64,000 bases of DNA from Microcoleus vaginatus HSN003 (GTDB taxonomy: Bacteria; Cyanobacteriota; Cyanobacteriia; Cyanobacteriales; Microcoleaceae), in the NCBI RefSeq assembly GCF_022701255.1, contig NZ_CP031705.1, forward strand, positions 1,054,001-1,118,000, read 5' to 3'. Within the stretch, counting starts at the first letter, position 1. Each line of letters starts with the position of its first letter. A model generated the notes under the pieces. That model made no database searches. It saw nothing but the letters and a program-made list of their open reading frames with translations, and had not been told where the DNA came from. A program made the position numbers and the translations under genes. Below, one piece after another: positions 43,261 through 52,387 of the stretch.

Positions 43261-45168
43261 TCAAGTTTGAGAGGAGGCAGGAAGTGTGATCGCAAACTCT
43301 GCTCCCCCTCCCAAAGATGAAATTACCTCTATTTTCCCCCGATGTTTTTCCACAATCTGGTAGCAAATCGCCAGACCAATACCAGTGCCCTTTCCTGGTG
43401 CTTTAGTTGTAAAAAATGGGTCAAATAGCTTGTTTTGGATTGCGAGTGAAATGCCCGGGCCGTTATCGCTAATTCGCACCCGAATTTGGCTACTGTCTAA
43501 CTTTTGCGTCTGAATTAAAATCTGAGGAATTTTACTTTTTTTAGAGTTATCCCCTGACTCTTCGAGTGCATCTATCGCATTTACTATAATATTCATAAAT
43601 ACTTGATTTAGCTGCGCTGGATAACACTCTATTTCTGGCAATTCTCCATAGTTTTTGATAACTTCAATTCCCTGCTTGAGGCGACTGCTCAAAATCAATA
43701 GTGTATTGTCAATGCCTTCATGGATATCAACTAATTTCATTTGAGCTTCATCTAACCGAGAGAAGTTTCGCAAAGACAAAACTATTTGCCGGATGCGTTC
43801 TGAACCTATTTTCATAGATTCAAGCAGTTTTAGTAAATCCTCTGTGATAAAGTCTAGTTCGATCTCGGCGATTTCTTCTGCGATCGCCTCTGTGGGTTGC
43901 GGGTATTCCTGCTGATAGAGACGAATTAACTTTAGCAAATCTATAATATACTGGTGGGCGTATTCTAGGTTGCCGTGAATAAAGTTAACCGGGTTGTTTA
44001 TTTCATGGGCTACCCCTGCCACCATCTGCCCTAAACTGGACATTTTTTCGGTTTGAATTAACTGGGTTTGGGTGTGCTTAAGTTGGTAAAGTGCTGCTGT
44101 AAGTTCTTCGGTTCTTTCTTCTACTCGCTCTTCCAAAGTTTGGCGAGCCAGCTCTAATTCATGGGTGTATTCTGCTACCCATTGAACTAATTGATTAATG
44201 GATTTTGCTAAGGTTCCTACGTCATCTTCTGTAGTGACAGGTACTTGCAAATCAAAATTTGCTTGTTGAGTAATAGTTTTAGCAACCCTGGTTACCGCTT
44301 GGAGAGGAAGGGCGATCGCGCGGCTGGTACAGATGGCTAGAAAAATAGCGATCGCGACTGACACTAACATACTCACTACGATGATTTGCACTCGCAAGTC
44401 CTCAGCTTTATTAAAATTAATGTAAGCTTCTCTCTGCTGTGCCTTAGCTACTTGTGTCATCAAGCTCAAACTCTCTGACAGCCGCTCAAACTTCACATCG
44501 AGCTTAACTGCTTTATTCCCTCTAATTAAATCCAATACTTGCTGCTGTGCATCTTTAACTTCCGCTGGTTTTAGTGAGGAGGTATCTAGTTGTTGCCAAA
44601 AAGATTTGAGCAATTGAGAATACGAATCTGTCGCAGTCGTGTAACCGTTTAACAGTTCCTTTAATTCAGCAGAATTTACTGCTAGTTCTGTGGAATGTTC
44701 TTCCGTAAAAAAAGCTAGTTCTGCAATATTTGTGTTGACTACATCCACATCTTTCAAGAACTTAGCAGTTTCATATTCAAACCAGATTGAATCTCCCAAA
44801 ACAGAGATTAAGCGTTTGGGATGTGACTGCACTGTCTGCACGGAATATTCTAAATCCCTGAGCAAATGTTGTTGCTCATCAGCGAAGGTTAGAGCTTGGA
44901 AAGCTTGCTTTTGATAATAGTCTCCAAAGAGCATTCCCCCTGTGGTTCCTAGTACGGCTATTCCAATTGCTAGCGAGTAGCCATAAGTAATTTTTTTGGC
45001 AATGCTTAAGCGAGAAATTAAGCGGTTAATGGCAGTCAAGGGAGTTTTTCGGATATAATTTTTGATGTCGCGATCGCCTGCCGTGACAGCGGCTTTATTT
45101 TTCCGTCTATTTAGGGTAAGATTGTGGAATTTTACGGCCCCATTTTCTCCCTGTTCAAATTTTTGCAT
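43261..45168 (-). CDS. HAMP-containing sensor histidine kinase
   Basis: The 635-residue kinase has an N-terminal membrane segment (about 58-82), a helical periplasmic sensor region, a second membrane segment ([21 protein letters not shown], about 265-285), a HAMP domain and a coiled coil. The kinase core has the H-box [16 protein letters not shown] (His near 388) and ATPase motifs NAIDAL, DNGPGIS and [10 protein letters not shown]. The core is closely similar to that of the kinase at 38589-41009. It follows the PhnD-like lipoprotein gene by 148 bp on the same strand, which suggests the lipoprotein delivers its ligand to this sensor. Confidence 0.88.
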   Translation of the reverse strand: MQKFEQGENGAVKFHNLTLNRRKNKAAVTAGDRDIKNYIRKTPLTAINRLISRLSIAKKITYGYSLAIGIAVLGTTGGMLFGDYYQKQAFQALTFADEQQHLLRDLEYSVQTVQSHPKRLISVLGDSIWFEYETAKFLKDVDVVNTNIAELAFFTEEHSTELAVNSAELKELLNGYTTATDSYSQLLKSFWQQLDTSSLKPAEVKDAQQQVLDLIRGNKAVKLDVKFERLSESLSLMTQVAKAQQREAYINFNKAEDLRVQIIVVSMLVSVAIAIFLAICTSRAIALPLQAVTRVAKTITQQANFDLQVPVTTEDDVGTLAKSINQLVQWVAEYTHELELARQTLEERVEERTEELTAALYQLKHTQTQLIQTEKMSSLGQMVAGVAHEINNPVNFIHGNLEYAHQYIIDLLKLIRLYQQEYPQPTEAIAEEIAEIELDFITEDLLKLLESMKIGSERIRQIVLSLRNFSRLDEAQMKLVDIHEGIDNTLLILSSRLKQGIEVIKNYGELPEIECYPAQLNQVFMNIIVNAIDALEESGDNSKKSKIPQILIQTQKLDSSQIRVRISDNGPGISLAIQNKLFDPFFTTKAPGKGTGIGLAICYQIVEKHRGKIEVISSLGGGAEFAITLPASSQT

Positions 45169-45316
45169 ATTGGCAACCTGAGCTAAATTTTAACAAATTT
45201 ATTAGTAAATGCACATAAATAAAGTCTCTTATTCCTGGTAGAACCAATATTCCCTAGATTTTATGGATTAAGAGCTAAATCCCTACTACAAAGTCGGCAT
45301 TAGATAAAATTTAACC

Positions 45317-46207
45317 TTAAAAAACATTCCCCTGACCAATGGCTTTATAAACTTCGCGAATCATGTTATAATCACTGTCCCGTACTGGCACCAGTTTAGC
45401 TCCTTTATAGGCATTTACATTGCTGACCAAAAGGGCTTCAATCAGTTTATCTTCATTTTTTTCCAGGCGCTCGCGCATTTTTTCAACAAGGGTATTAGGC
45501 AGATTGCTACTAGCAACAAATAGGTCATTAGGCAAGGGTTGCCCTGTTGCAATTAGCCGCCACTCACCAGTGTCTGATAAACCCTCGCTATTGAGCAAGT
45601 CTTCGTATCTTCTAGTGCCTAATCCTAAGGCATCAACTTCACCATTTTTGAGAGCTTGTAAACCATTTTTACCCAACATTGAGATTTTGATGTCAGTTTG
45701 GGGATTTAATCCAGCGTCGAGTAGAATTTTAGTAGGCCCTAAATGACCGCTGGTGGAACCTGCTTCCCACATAGCTATTTTTTTACCTTTCAACTGTGCT
45801 GCTGACTTAATCTCGCTATTAGCACGAACAAGAATAAGCGAGTGATAGTTGGGGCGGGTGATGGCAATGATGGGAACAGCATTTGTCCGCGCCCGCATAA
45901 TCACATATTCAGATGGCCCTGTTAGAGCTAATTTTAGCTGACCGGACTGGAGAGCTACGGCTGCTGCTATATAGTTATCTACTGGGAACAATTCAATTTT
46001 TTTCTCCAAAACTTCCCCAAGAACAGTCCGAAATGCTTGATAATTTTGCTGCAAATCTTCTGCTCCCTGAATATCAGTTACGGCAAATTCAAGGGTTTCT
46101 GGTTCACTGACGCCCAAATTAGAAAAACTGCGATTAGATTGATTTACTGTTGTAGAACAGCTTGCTACAAACAATAGGGAGAATCCAACAAAATGCCGCC
46201 TCTTCAT
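45317..46207 (-). CDS. PhnD-like periplasmic substrate-binding lipoprotein
   Basis: The 296-residue protein has a lipoprotein signal with lipobox FVASC, followed by a binding-protein fold of the phosphonate/phosphite PhnD type: LALTGPSEYVIMRART, LILVRANSEIKSAAQLKGKKIAMWEAGSTSGHLGP, and DALGLGTRRYEDLL. No transporter permease or ATPase is nearby. Immediately downstream is a sensor kinase, so it may serve as a sensing rather than a transport component. The ligand could be phosphonate, phosphite or another oxyanion; sequence alone does not decide. Confidence 0.83.
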   Translation of the reverse strand: MKRRHFVGFSLLFVASCSTTVNQSNRSFSNLGVSEPETLEFAVTDIQGAEDLQQNYQAFRTVLGEVLEKKIELFPVDNYIAAAVALQSGQLKLALTGPSEYVIMRARTNAVPIIAITRPNYHSLILVRANSEIKSAAQLKGKKIAMWEAGSTSGHLGPTKILLDAGLNPQTDIKISMLGKNGLQALKNGEVDALGLGTRRYEDLLNSEGLSDTGEWRLIATGQPLPNDLFVASSNLPNTLVEKMRERLEKNEDKLIEALLVSNVNAYKGAKLVPVRDSDYNMIREVYKAIGQGNVF

Positions 46208-46333
46208 AATTTTTAGGAATTTTAGTGGCAGTTAAAAATTTCATAACTATTATAAGCTATTTGGAATAAGCTTTGATTAAAAGAGATTATCCATTGGTTA
46301 AACTTCTCTGCGGAAAAGTCTTTAAGAAAATTT

Positions 46334-46747
46334 TTATCGACCGGTGTTCGGGTTAGTAGCGTAAGGCAGCGGATATTGTAAACCTAACTCCTTAAACGCT
46401 GCCCGTGGTAAGTGACAGGAATCGCAAACGCCACAAGCAACCTCACCGTCGGTGTCACAAGACTAAGTTTTTTCCGAAGGCACTCTCCAATTATTACCTA
46501 ATTTAATGATTTCTGTCTTGTTTAGCTCAATCAGCGGTGTTGAGATAGAAATTGCTTCGCCTTCTCTTCCTTGTCTTGTCCCTAGCCGCAATACTTCTTG
46601 TATGGCTTGAATATAATCGGGGCGACAGTCTCGATAGCGGGAATAGTCTAAAGCGTTGACACAAATGCAAATGCGATCGGGGTTGAGAGTTGCAGCCTTG
46701 GCGACGCCAAAACTTAGGAGAATTCTACGGCGGGAGGTAGGTTATCG
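46334..46747 (-). pseudogene. queC: queC remnant (7-cyano-7-deazaguanine synthase)
   Basis: The minus strand encodes the C-terminal half of QueC: a TYLPP segment, then after a frameshift ILLSFGVAKAATLNPDRI, VNALDYSRYRDCRPDYIQA, and the zinc site C-x7-C-x2-C-x2-C (CDTDGEVACGVCDSC). The usual KTWSC motif is KT-stop-SC: TAG at 46463-46465 replaces the Trp codon. A second stop and a frameshift lie near 46725-46735. The N-terminal ATP-binding half is absent. QueC makes the queuosine precursor preQ0 in tRNA modification; this copy is dead. Confidence 0.8.
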
Positions 46748-47278
46748 GGATGCTTTCGGAGATTTGATCGAGGGTGCTCGCGCCAAAAAGCGTCTGGCTT
46801 TCCTGCAATGACTTTGAAGGGAGCGATCGCCTTAACGGAGCTCGATCGAGTACAATCTCTTATTACCAGCACACCTGAAAAGGAGTTTGATTCTCTAATC
46901 AACATTTTAAGCTGTTTTTTCAAACAATCAAGCTTAATTTGTTAGACGCTGCCGTAATTTTTGCAAGTCTCGTTTTTTAAGAAGCGACACAGAAGTTGTC
47001 CAAAGTTTAAATAGCGACAACGAGCCTGTTCAAGTGACTGCTGTAATTTCGGTGTGAGAAAAGCTGCTCTAATCCTTATAGAGCAAGGACTTCAGCTCAG
47101 CGTAGTCAGACGACATTAATTTGTTAAAGCGACAAATAATTTGTTATTCGACAATCCGGGTGATTTACACAAGTGCGATCGTACTCAAAGCGCAGTGCGA
47201 TCGCCACCATTTTGAGAGACTGTACTGTAAATTGTTAAAAATTATCCTTAAACATTAATTTACTTAATAATAAATTTT
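46748..47278. other. Decayed region with island end repeats
   Basis: No credible gene is seen. GCGACA motifs occur at 46984 and 47014, and three spaced CGACA units at 47111, 47130 and 47149 form the putative right end of the island. A palindromic repeat (GCTCTAATCCTTATAGAGC, about 47066-47084) lies between them. HIP1-rich sequence (47170-47205) leads into the urtA promoter. Confidence 0.5.
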
Positions 47279-47320
47279 GTATCCAAAAATACAACTATCT
47301 TATTAAGGGAGTCTTAATAT
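47279..47320 (+). promoter_or_regulatory. NtcA-activated promoter of urtA
   Basis: GTA-N8-TAC (GTATCCAAAAATAC, 47279-47292) followed after 22 bp by the -10 hexamer TAATAT (47315-47320). This is the canonical class II NtcA promoter layout, in which the nitrogen regulator NtcA replaces the -35 element under nitrogen limitation. The urtA start codon lies 63 bp downstream of the -10. Confidence 0.88.
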
Positions 47321-47383
47321 CAAGTCGCTATGTGTTATTATTCTCAATCATCTGACTCATCTATTCAAGAGTAACCAGAAAAA

Positions 47384-48703
47384 ATGACAAAGCGATTCGA
47401 TCGGCGGAAATTTCTTTTATACAGTTCTGCTACCCTCACATCAAGTTTATTTCTCAAAGCTTGTAGAACTCCCACTCCAACAGCAACTCCAGCAGCTTCT
47501 CCCACAGCAACAGGAACTACACCAGCCGCAGCCGGGGGCGGAAACACGATCAAAGTAGGAATTTTGCATTCCTTGAGCGGCACGATGTCAATCAGCGAAA
47601 AAAGCGTTGTCGATGCCGAACAATTAGCGATCGAAGAAATCAATAAAGCTGGTGGCGTCCTCGGAAGACAAATCGAAGCAGTAATAGAAGATGGCAACTC
47701 GGACTGGCCGACTTTTGCCGAAAAAGCCAAAAAATTGATCGATCAAGATAAAGTTGTCGCCGTCTTCGGCTGCTGGACATCCGCCAGTCGCAAAGCAGTA
47801 TTGCCGGTATTTGAAGAAAAAAATCATATGCTCTGGTATCCCGTACAATACGAGGGTCAAGAGTGTTCCAAAAATATCTTTTATACCGGGGCGGCACCGA
47901 ACCAACAAATCGAACCAGCAGTTGACTGGCTGCTAGAAAATAAAGGAAAAAGATTCTTCTTAGTCGGGTCTGACTACGTTTTCCCCCGGACGGCAAATAC
48001 CATTATCAAGGCACAGCTAGCAGCCAAAGGCGGCGAAGTAGTTGGAGAAGATTACATTCCTTTGGGCGGTACAGAAGTCACGCCAATTATTACTAAAATT
48101 AAGGCAGCGTTGCCAGACGGGGGCGTCATTTTCAATTCCCTCAACGGCGACAGCAACGTAGCATTTTTCAAACAGTTGCAGGGTGCAGGTTTGGGGCCGG
48201 ACAGGTATCCGTCAATGTCTGTCAGTATTGCAGAAGAAGAAGTAAAGGCGATCGGCGTAGAATATCTTAAAGGCCATTACGCCGCCTGGAATTACTTCAT
48301 GACTGTGGATTCTCCGGCTAATACAAAGTTTGTGGAAGCTTTCAAGGCAAAATACGGCAACGATAGAGTCACTAACGACCCGATGGAAGCAGCTTATATC
48401 ATGGTTTACCTGTGGAAGCAAGCCGTCGAAAAAGCAGGGACAGCCGACGATTTGGAAAAAGTGCGGGCAGCAGCTTTGGGTCAAACCTTTGACGCCCCAG
48501 GGGGAACAGTAACGATGGATGTTAACCATCACCTTTCTAAATTTGTGCGGTTGGGCGAAGTGAGAGAAGACGGTTTGTTTAACATCGCTTTTGCTACACC
48601 AGCAGCAGTGAAGCCGGTGCCTTGGAATCAGTTTGTCGCTGAAACAAAAGGCTTGGCTTGCGATTGGTCAGACCCCGCAAAAGGTGGAAAATTCAAAGCT
48701 TGA
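47384..48703 (+). CDS. urtA: Urea ABC transporter, substrate-binding protein UrtA
   Basis: The 439-residue periplasmic protein binds urea for the Urt transporter. The N-terminus is a twin-arginine-like lipoprotein signal ([20 protein letters not shown], then KAC), followed by a Thr/Pro/Ala-rich linker. The mature part begins [20 protein letters not shown] and carries the UrtA-specific [15 protein letters not shown] and [10 protein letters not shown]-like segments. It is the first gene of the operon behind an NtcA promoter. The gap to urtB is 422 bp and holds a MITE and palindromes. Confidence 0.96.
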   Translation: MTKRFDRRKFLLYSSATLTSSLFLKACRTPTPTATPAASPTATGTTPAAAGGGNTIKVGILHSLSGTMSISEKSVVDAEQLAIEEINKAGGVLGRQIEAVIEDGNSDWPTFAEKAKKLIDQDKVVAVFGCWTSASRKAVLPVFEEKNHMLWYPVQYEGQECSKNIFYTGAAPNQQIEPAVDWLLENKGKRFFLVGSDYVFPRTANTIIKAQLAAKGGEVVGEDYIPLGGTEVTPIITKIKAALPDGGVIFNSLNGDSNVAFFKQLQGAGLGPDRYPSMSVSIAEEEVKAIGVEYLKGHYAAWNYFMTVDSPANTKFVEAFKAKYGNDRVTNDPMEAAYIMVYLWKQAVEKAGTADDLEKVRAAALGQTFDAPGGTVTMDVNHHLSKFVRLGEVREDGLFNIAFATPAAVKPVPWNQFVAETKGLACDWSDPAKGGKFKA

Positions 48704-49125
48704 TAAGTAGGTAATACCAATTTTGTTAACGTTAACAAGGGAGCATCTCACTTTTGCAGCCAAGCTAGAAAGTGGAGTTAGGAGTCAGGAGTCAGGAGCC
48801 AGGAGAAAAGAGGAAGAAGTAAGAAGGAAGGAGCCAGAAGAAGTGTTTTTACAAATATGAGATGCTCCCGTTAACAACGTATCTTTTATCCCCCCTTAAT
48901 AAGGGGGGACAAGAGCGTTATTGCGTCACCCCCTACTCCCTTAATAAGGGGGAACGGGAGTCTTCAAAGTCCCCCTTATTAAGGGGGATTTGGGGGAATC
49001 TAAATACTGAATATAAGCATTTTTTATAGAAAAGTTGACGCTTAAGTTGACACCAATGGGGTAAAATCTGCCCCTAATTATCGGCGAACAAAGTTAACCG
49101 ACTTAATGCAGGAGTAACAACAACA
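48704..49125. repeat. urtA-urtB spacer with MITE and AAGGGGG palindromes
   Basis: Besides the element at 48739-48869, this spacer has three palindromes of one type: CCCCCCTTAATAAGGGGGG (48890-48908), CCCTTAATAAGGG (about 48938-48951) and CCCCCTTATTAAGGGGG (48971-48987). The urtB ribosome-binding site GGAG lies near 49111. The palindromes could attenuate transcription or protect the urtA message. Confidence 0.7.
48739..48869. mobile_element. MITE-like element, copy 2 (131 bp) with 8-bp target duplication
   Basis: Bounded by GGGAGCATCTCA / TGAGATGCTCCC and oriented opposite to the copy at 5536-5659, with which it shares most of its length. GTTAACAA occurs immediately before (48731-48738) and after (48870-48877), the signature of a transposition event with an 8-bp target duplication. 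No coding capacity. Confidence 0.8.
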
Positions 49126-50280
49126 GTGGCGATATTAGACGGTTTATTTAATGGCATTAGCATCGGCGCTGTTTTACTAATTGCTGCCCTGGGATTAGCG
49201 ATTATTTTCGGGCTGATGGGCGTGATTAATATGGCTCATGGCGAGTTGATGATGCTGGGGGCTTATACAACTTTCGTGGTGCAAAATGTCTTCAAAGGTA
49301 TGGGAGGATTCGCTTTTGAAACCTATATTTTATTTGCGATTCCCCTAGCTTTTTTAGTAGCTGCATTGGTAGGATTAATTCTCGAACGCGGAGTGATTCG
49401 CTATCTTTACGGGCGGCCGCTAGAAACTCTGCTGGCAACTTGGGGCGTAAGTTTAATTTTGCAGCAGTTTGTCCGCAGCGTTAGTTGGGTGCTGGTAATT
49501 GGGCTTGCGGTGTTTTGTTTGCTGTTTTTTGGGGGTTTGCGGGTGCTGAAATCTCGCCTGGATTTCGATCGCATTCGTAGCAAAATTATCGCCCTCCTTT
49601 TGCCTTTATCTTTGGGTATTTCCTGGGCGGTGAGCGCCTTTTTAGGACAAACTTACAAATTGGCAGTAACTCAACCTTGGTTTGGCGCTCAAAATGTGGA
49701 CGTAACGGCACCGACATGGTTGCGGGGTGGCATACCGCTGGGCAATTTTCAATTGCCCTATGCCCGAATTTTTATTATTGTGCTGACCGGAATTTGTTTG
49801 GCGGGAATTTACCTATTTTTGCAGCGTTCTGTGTGGGGACTTCGCATTCGCGCTGTGACGCAAAATCGCAGCATGAGTGCGTGTTTGGGAATTCCTACCG
49901 AACAAGTAGACGCGCTGACTTTTGCTTTGGGTTCAGGGTTGGCCGGTGTCGCTGGGTGCGCGATTAGTTTGATCGGTTCGGTAGGGTCAAACACGGGACA
50001 AAATTATATAGTCGATACCTTTATGGTGGTGGTTGTGGGCGGTGTAGGCAAGATTGTGGGGAGTGTAGTTGCTGCGATCGCGATCGGCACTGCCAATTAC
50101 CTGATTGGTTCGGGAACATTAGCAATAATGTTCGCTCCTGTCAAGCCTTTAGCCGACTTCTTCACATTTTTCGCCACAACCAGTATGGCAAAAGTAATGG
50201 TATTCGCTTTAATTATGGCTTTTCTGCAAGTGAAGCCGGGAGGGATTTTCCCGCAAAAAGGACGGACTGTAGAAAATTAA
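49126..50280 (+). CDS. urtB: Urea ABC transporter permease UrtB
   Basis: The 384-residue inner-membrane permease of the branched-chain amino acid/LivH family forms the channel with UrtC. It starts at GTG 49126 behind GGAG and begins MAILDGLFNGISIGAVLLIAA; motifs INMAHGELMMLGAY and FMVVVVGGVGKIVGSVVAA are typical. About ten membrane segments are visible. urtC starts 27 bp after its stop. Confidence 0.95.
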   Translation: MAILDGLFNGISIGAVLLIAALGLAIIFGLMGVINMAHGELMMLGAYTTFVVQNVFKGMGGFAFETYILFAIPLAFLVAALVGLILERGVIRYLYGRPLETLLATWGVSLILQQFVRSVSWVLVIGLAVFCLLFFGGLRVLKSRLDFDRIRSKIIALLLPLSLGISWAVSAFLGQTYKLAVTQPWFGAQNVDVTAPTWLRGGIPLGNFQLPYARIFIIVLTGICLAGIYLFLQRSVWGLRIRAVTQNRSMSACLGIPTEQVDALTFALGSGLAGVAGCAISLIGSVGSNTGQNYIVDTFMVVVVGGVGKIVGSVVAAIAIGTANYLIGSGTLAIMFAPVKPLADFFTFFATTSMAKVMVFALIMAFLQVKPGGIFPQKGRTVEN

Positions 50281-50307
50281 AAATTACAACTGCGAGTGTA
50301 GCGAAAA

Positions 50308-51450
50308 ATGCAGAACAAACATCAAAAACCCTGGCTAAAAGAAGCGGTAATTGTCAGCGCGATCGCCCTCACATTCATATTGCTGATCCCAGGAATACTC
50401 CCCGACGTTCGGCTCAATCAATTGGGGCGATTTTTAGCACTAGCAATTGCCGCCCTCGGCATAGACTTGATTTGGGGATACACGGGTTTGCTTAGTTTAG
50501 GGCATGGGGTGTTTTTTGCGATCGGTGGCTACGCCTTAGCCATGCACCTAAAACTGCAAATTCCCCCAACCGCCAGCAGTCAATTGCCAGAATTTATGAA
50601 CCTCTACGGCGTTACCGAACTCCCCTGGTTTTGGCAACCATTTTATTCATTTCCCTTCTCAGCATTAGCAGTAGTTCTCATCCCCGCCATCTTGGGCGCA
50701 CTTTTAGGTTATTTAGTATTCCGCAATCGAATTCGAGGCGTTTACTTTTCAATTCTCACCCAAGCAGCAACCATTGTATTTTTCAACTTCTTTAACGGTC
50801 AGCAAAAACTGATTAACGGCACCAACGGACTCACCGACTTTAAAACCCTGTTCGGAGCCCCAGTCAATGACCGAGATACTCAATATATTTTCTACATTCT
50901 CACCATCTTATTTTTAGCAGCAACTTATGCCCTCTGCCGCTGGTTGACCAGCGGGCGTTTCGGTCGGCTGCTAGTAGCAATTCGCGACGACGAAGTGCGG
51001 CTGCGTTTCTCAGGTTATAATCCCACAGGCTACAAAGTTTTAGTCTTTGCAATTTCCGCCGGTTTAGCCGGGATTGCAGGCGCATTATTTACAGTACAAA
51101 CCGGAATTATTTCGCCAAAAGCAATGGATATTGCCTTTTCCATTGAAATGGTAATCTGGGTTGCAGTGGGAGGTCGCGCCACATTATCGGGAGCAATATT
51201 GGGAACACTGCTAGTCAACTTTGGCAAGAGTTTCTTGAGCGAACAATTCCCCGAAGTTTGGCTGTTTTTCCAAGGTGCGCTATTCCTAATAGTAGTCACA
51301 GTGCTACCCGACGGCTTAGTCGGATGGCTGCAACATCAAGGTTTCGGCCAAATCCGCACTCTGTTCAGAAGACCGAAGTACGCATCTACTTACCCCAGCC
51401 TGGAACAAGACCCCCAAGTGCAGCTCGAAAAAGAAGAACTTGAACTTTGA
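50308..51450 (+). CDS. urtC: Urea ABC transporter permease UrtC
   Basis: The 380-residue permease is of the LivM type and pairs with UrtB. Visible signatures include GLLSLGHGVFFAIGGYALAMHL near residue 70, FRNRIRGVYFSILTQAATIVFFN, and the EAA-like loop AIRDDEVRLRFSGYNPTGYKV. It ends in a charged cytoplasmic tail rich in Glu. Downstream, an AIM24-like gene separates it from urtD. Confidence 0.95.
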   Translation: MQNKHQKPWLKEAVIVSAIALTFILLIPGILPDVRLNQLGRFLALAIAALGIDLIWGYTGLLSLGHGVFFAIGGYALAMHLKLQIPPTASSQLPEFMNLYGVTELPWFWQPFYSFPFSALAVVLIPAILGALLGYLVFRNRIRGVYFSILTQAATIVFFNFFNGQQKLINGTNGLTDFKTLFGAPVNDRDTQYIFYILTILFLAATYALCRWLTSGRFGRLLVAIRDDEVRLRFSGYNPTGYKVLVFAISAGLAGIAGALFTVQTGIISPKAMDIAFSIEMVIWVAVGGRATLSGAILGTLLVNFGKSFLSEQFPEVWLFFQGALFLIVVTVLPDGLVGWLQHQGFGQIRTLFRRPKYASTYPSLEQDPQVQLEKEELEL

Positions 51451-51636
51451 GTGCAAAAATATCGTGTAATTTATAAGTAGGTGGAAATAAATCAATTTCA
51501 CTTGCAAGAGACAAACAAAGCAATCCCAATAGACTTGGGAAAAGCTGTGTTTCTCTCGGAGGAGACGCAATATATATGTCCACCTACTTAGATATCCCTA
51601 GCAAACAGCTTCGTTTTTGAACTTGAGGGGAAACAT

Positions 51637-52356
51637 ATGGCAGATATTATTGACTACAAAATTTACGGCGACGATTTGCAACTCATCGAAATTGAACTCG
51701 ACCCCAGAGAAGGCGTCAGGGCTGAAGCTGGAACCATGACATACATGGAAGGCGACATCCAAATGCAAACATCCACAGGCGGTGGCTTATTTCAAGGTTT
51801 CAAACGGATGCTGACAGGAGAGGGTTTTTTCATTACCACCTTTGTCAACGCTGGAAATCGTAAGGCCCGCGTCGCTTTTGCCGCCCCCTATCCGGGTAAA
51901 GTAATTCCCCTAGATTTAGGCCAACTTGGCGGTAAATTTTTGTGTCAAAAAGACTCATTTCTCTGTGCGGCCAACGGCATTGACATTGAGGTAGCATTCA
52001 CCAAGCGGCTGGGTGCCGGTTTCTTTGGCGGAGAAGGTTTTATTCTGCAAAAATTGCAGGGTGACGGGCTAGCTTTTGTTCATGCGGGAGGAACAATAGT
52101 TGAGAAAAATTTGGGAGTTGGCGAAGTGTTGCGAGTAGACACCGGGTGTTTAGTAGCTTTTGCAGCGAGTGTAGATTACGATATTCAGTTTGTTGGCGGG
52201 TTTAAAAATGCTTTATTTGGAGGTGAAGGCTTGTTTTTGGCAAAGATGACTGGGCCGGGAAAAGTATATGTGCAAAGTTTGCCACTCTCGAAGTTAGCTG
52301 AACGGATTTTAGCTGCTCCACCTCCTATTCCGAGCAGTTCTAGCAGTTTTAGTTGA
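51637..52356 (+). CDS. AIM24/TIGR00266 family protein inside the urt locus
   Basis: The 239-residue protein matches the AIM24/TIGR00266 family, a beta-sandwich fold of unclear biochemical role, recognised from the N-terminal RAEAGTMTYMEGDIQMQT, GLFQGFKRMLTGEGFFITTF and GGEGFILQKLQGDGLAFVHAGG. It has no signal peptide. It ends with a Ser-rich tail. It lies between urtC (187 bp before) and urtD (186 bp after) on the same strand; it is unclear whether it is transcribed with the transporter. GAGGGGAAACAT gives a good ribosome-binding site. Confidence 0.83.
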   Translation: MADIIDYKIYGDDLQLIEIELDPREGVRAEAGTMTYMEGDIQMQTSTGGGLFQGFKRMLTGEGFFITTFVNAGNRKARVAFAAPYPGKVIPLDLGQLGGKFLCQKDSFLCAANGIDIEVAFTKRLGAGFFGGEGFILQKLQGDGLAFVHAGGTIVEKNLGVGEVLRVDTGCLVAFAASVDYDIQFVGGFKNALFGGEGLFLAKMTGPGKVYVQSLPLSKLAERILAAPPPIPSSSSSFS

Positions 52357-52387
52357 GAGTAAAATAACCATTTATGTGCTTGTGTAG

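Larger units (their letters stand above)
43195..47153. mobile_element. Putative Tn7-like/CAST-type island without transposase, beside tRNA-Ala
   Basis: The left end GGTCAAATAACAAATTAT (43195-43212, plus strand) and right end TGTCGAATAACAAATTAT (47136-47153, minus strand) match at 16 of 18 bases and point inward. The similarity continues for about 28 bases to ATTAATGTGGTC / ATTAATGTCGTC. The right end has 19-bp spaced CGACA-NNTAATTTGTTA units. Such ends, and insertion just after a tRNA, are typical of cyanobacterial Tn7-like CAST elements. Inside are a histidine kinase, a PhnD-like lipoprotein and a broken queC. No tnsB, tnsC, tniQ or cas12k is present, and no target duplication is visible. 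Confidence 0.5.

Noticed and set aside
43106-43366. 86-residue minus-strand open frame across the tRNA
   Set aside because: It is antisense to tRNA-Ala and overlaps the end of the histidine kinase gene; explained by those features.
46714-46923. 69-residue minus-strand open frame near the queC remnant
   Set aside because: It overlaps the queC remnant in another frame and matches no family I know; probably chance in a decayed region.
43195-47153. Complete CAST transposon
   Set aside because: No tnsB, tnsC, tniQ, Cas12k or CRISPR repeat is visible between the ends, so only a remnant or non-autonomous element can be proposed.
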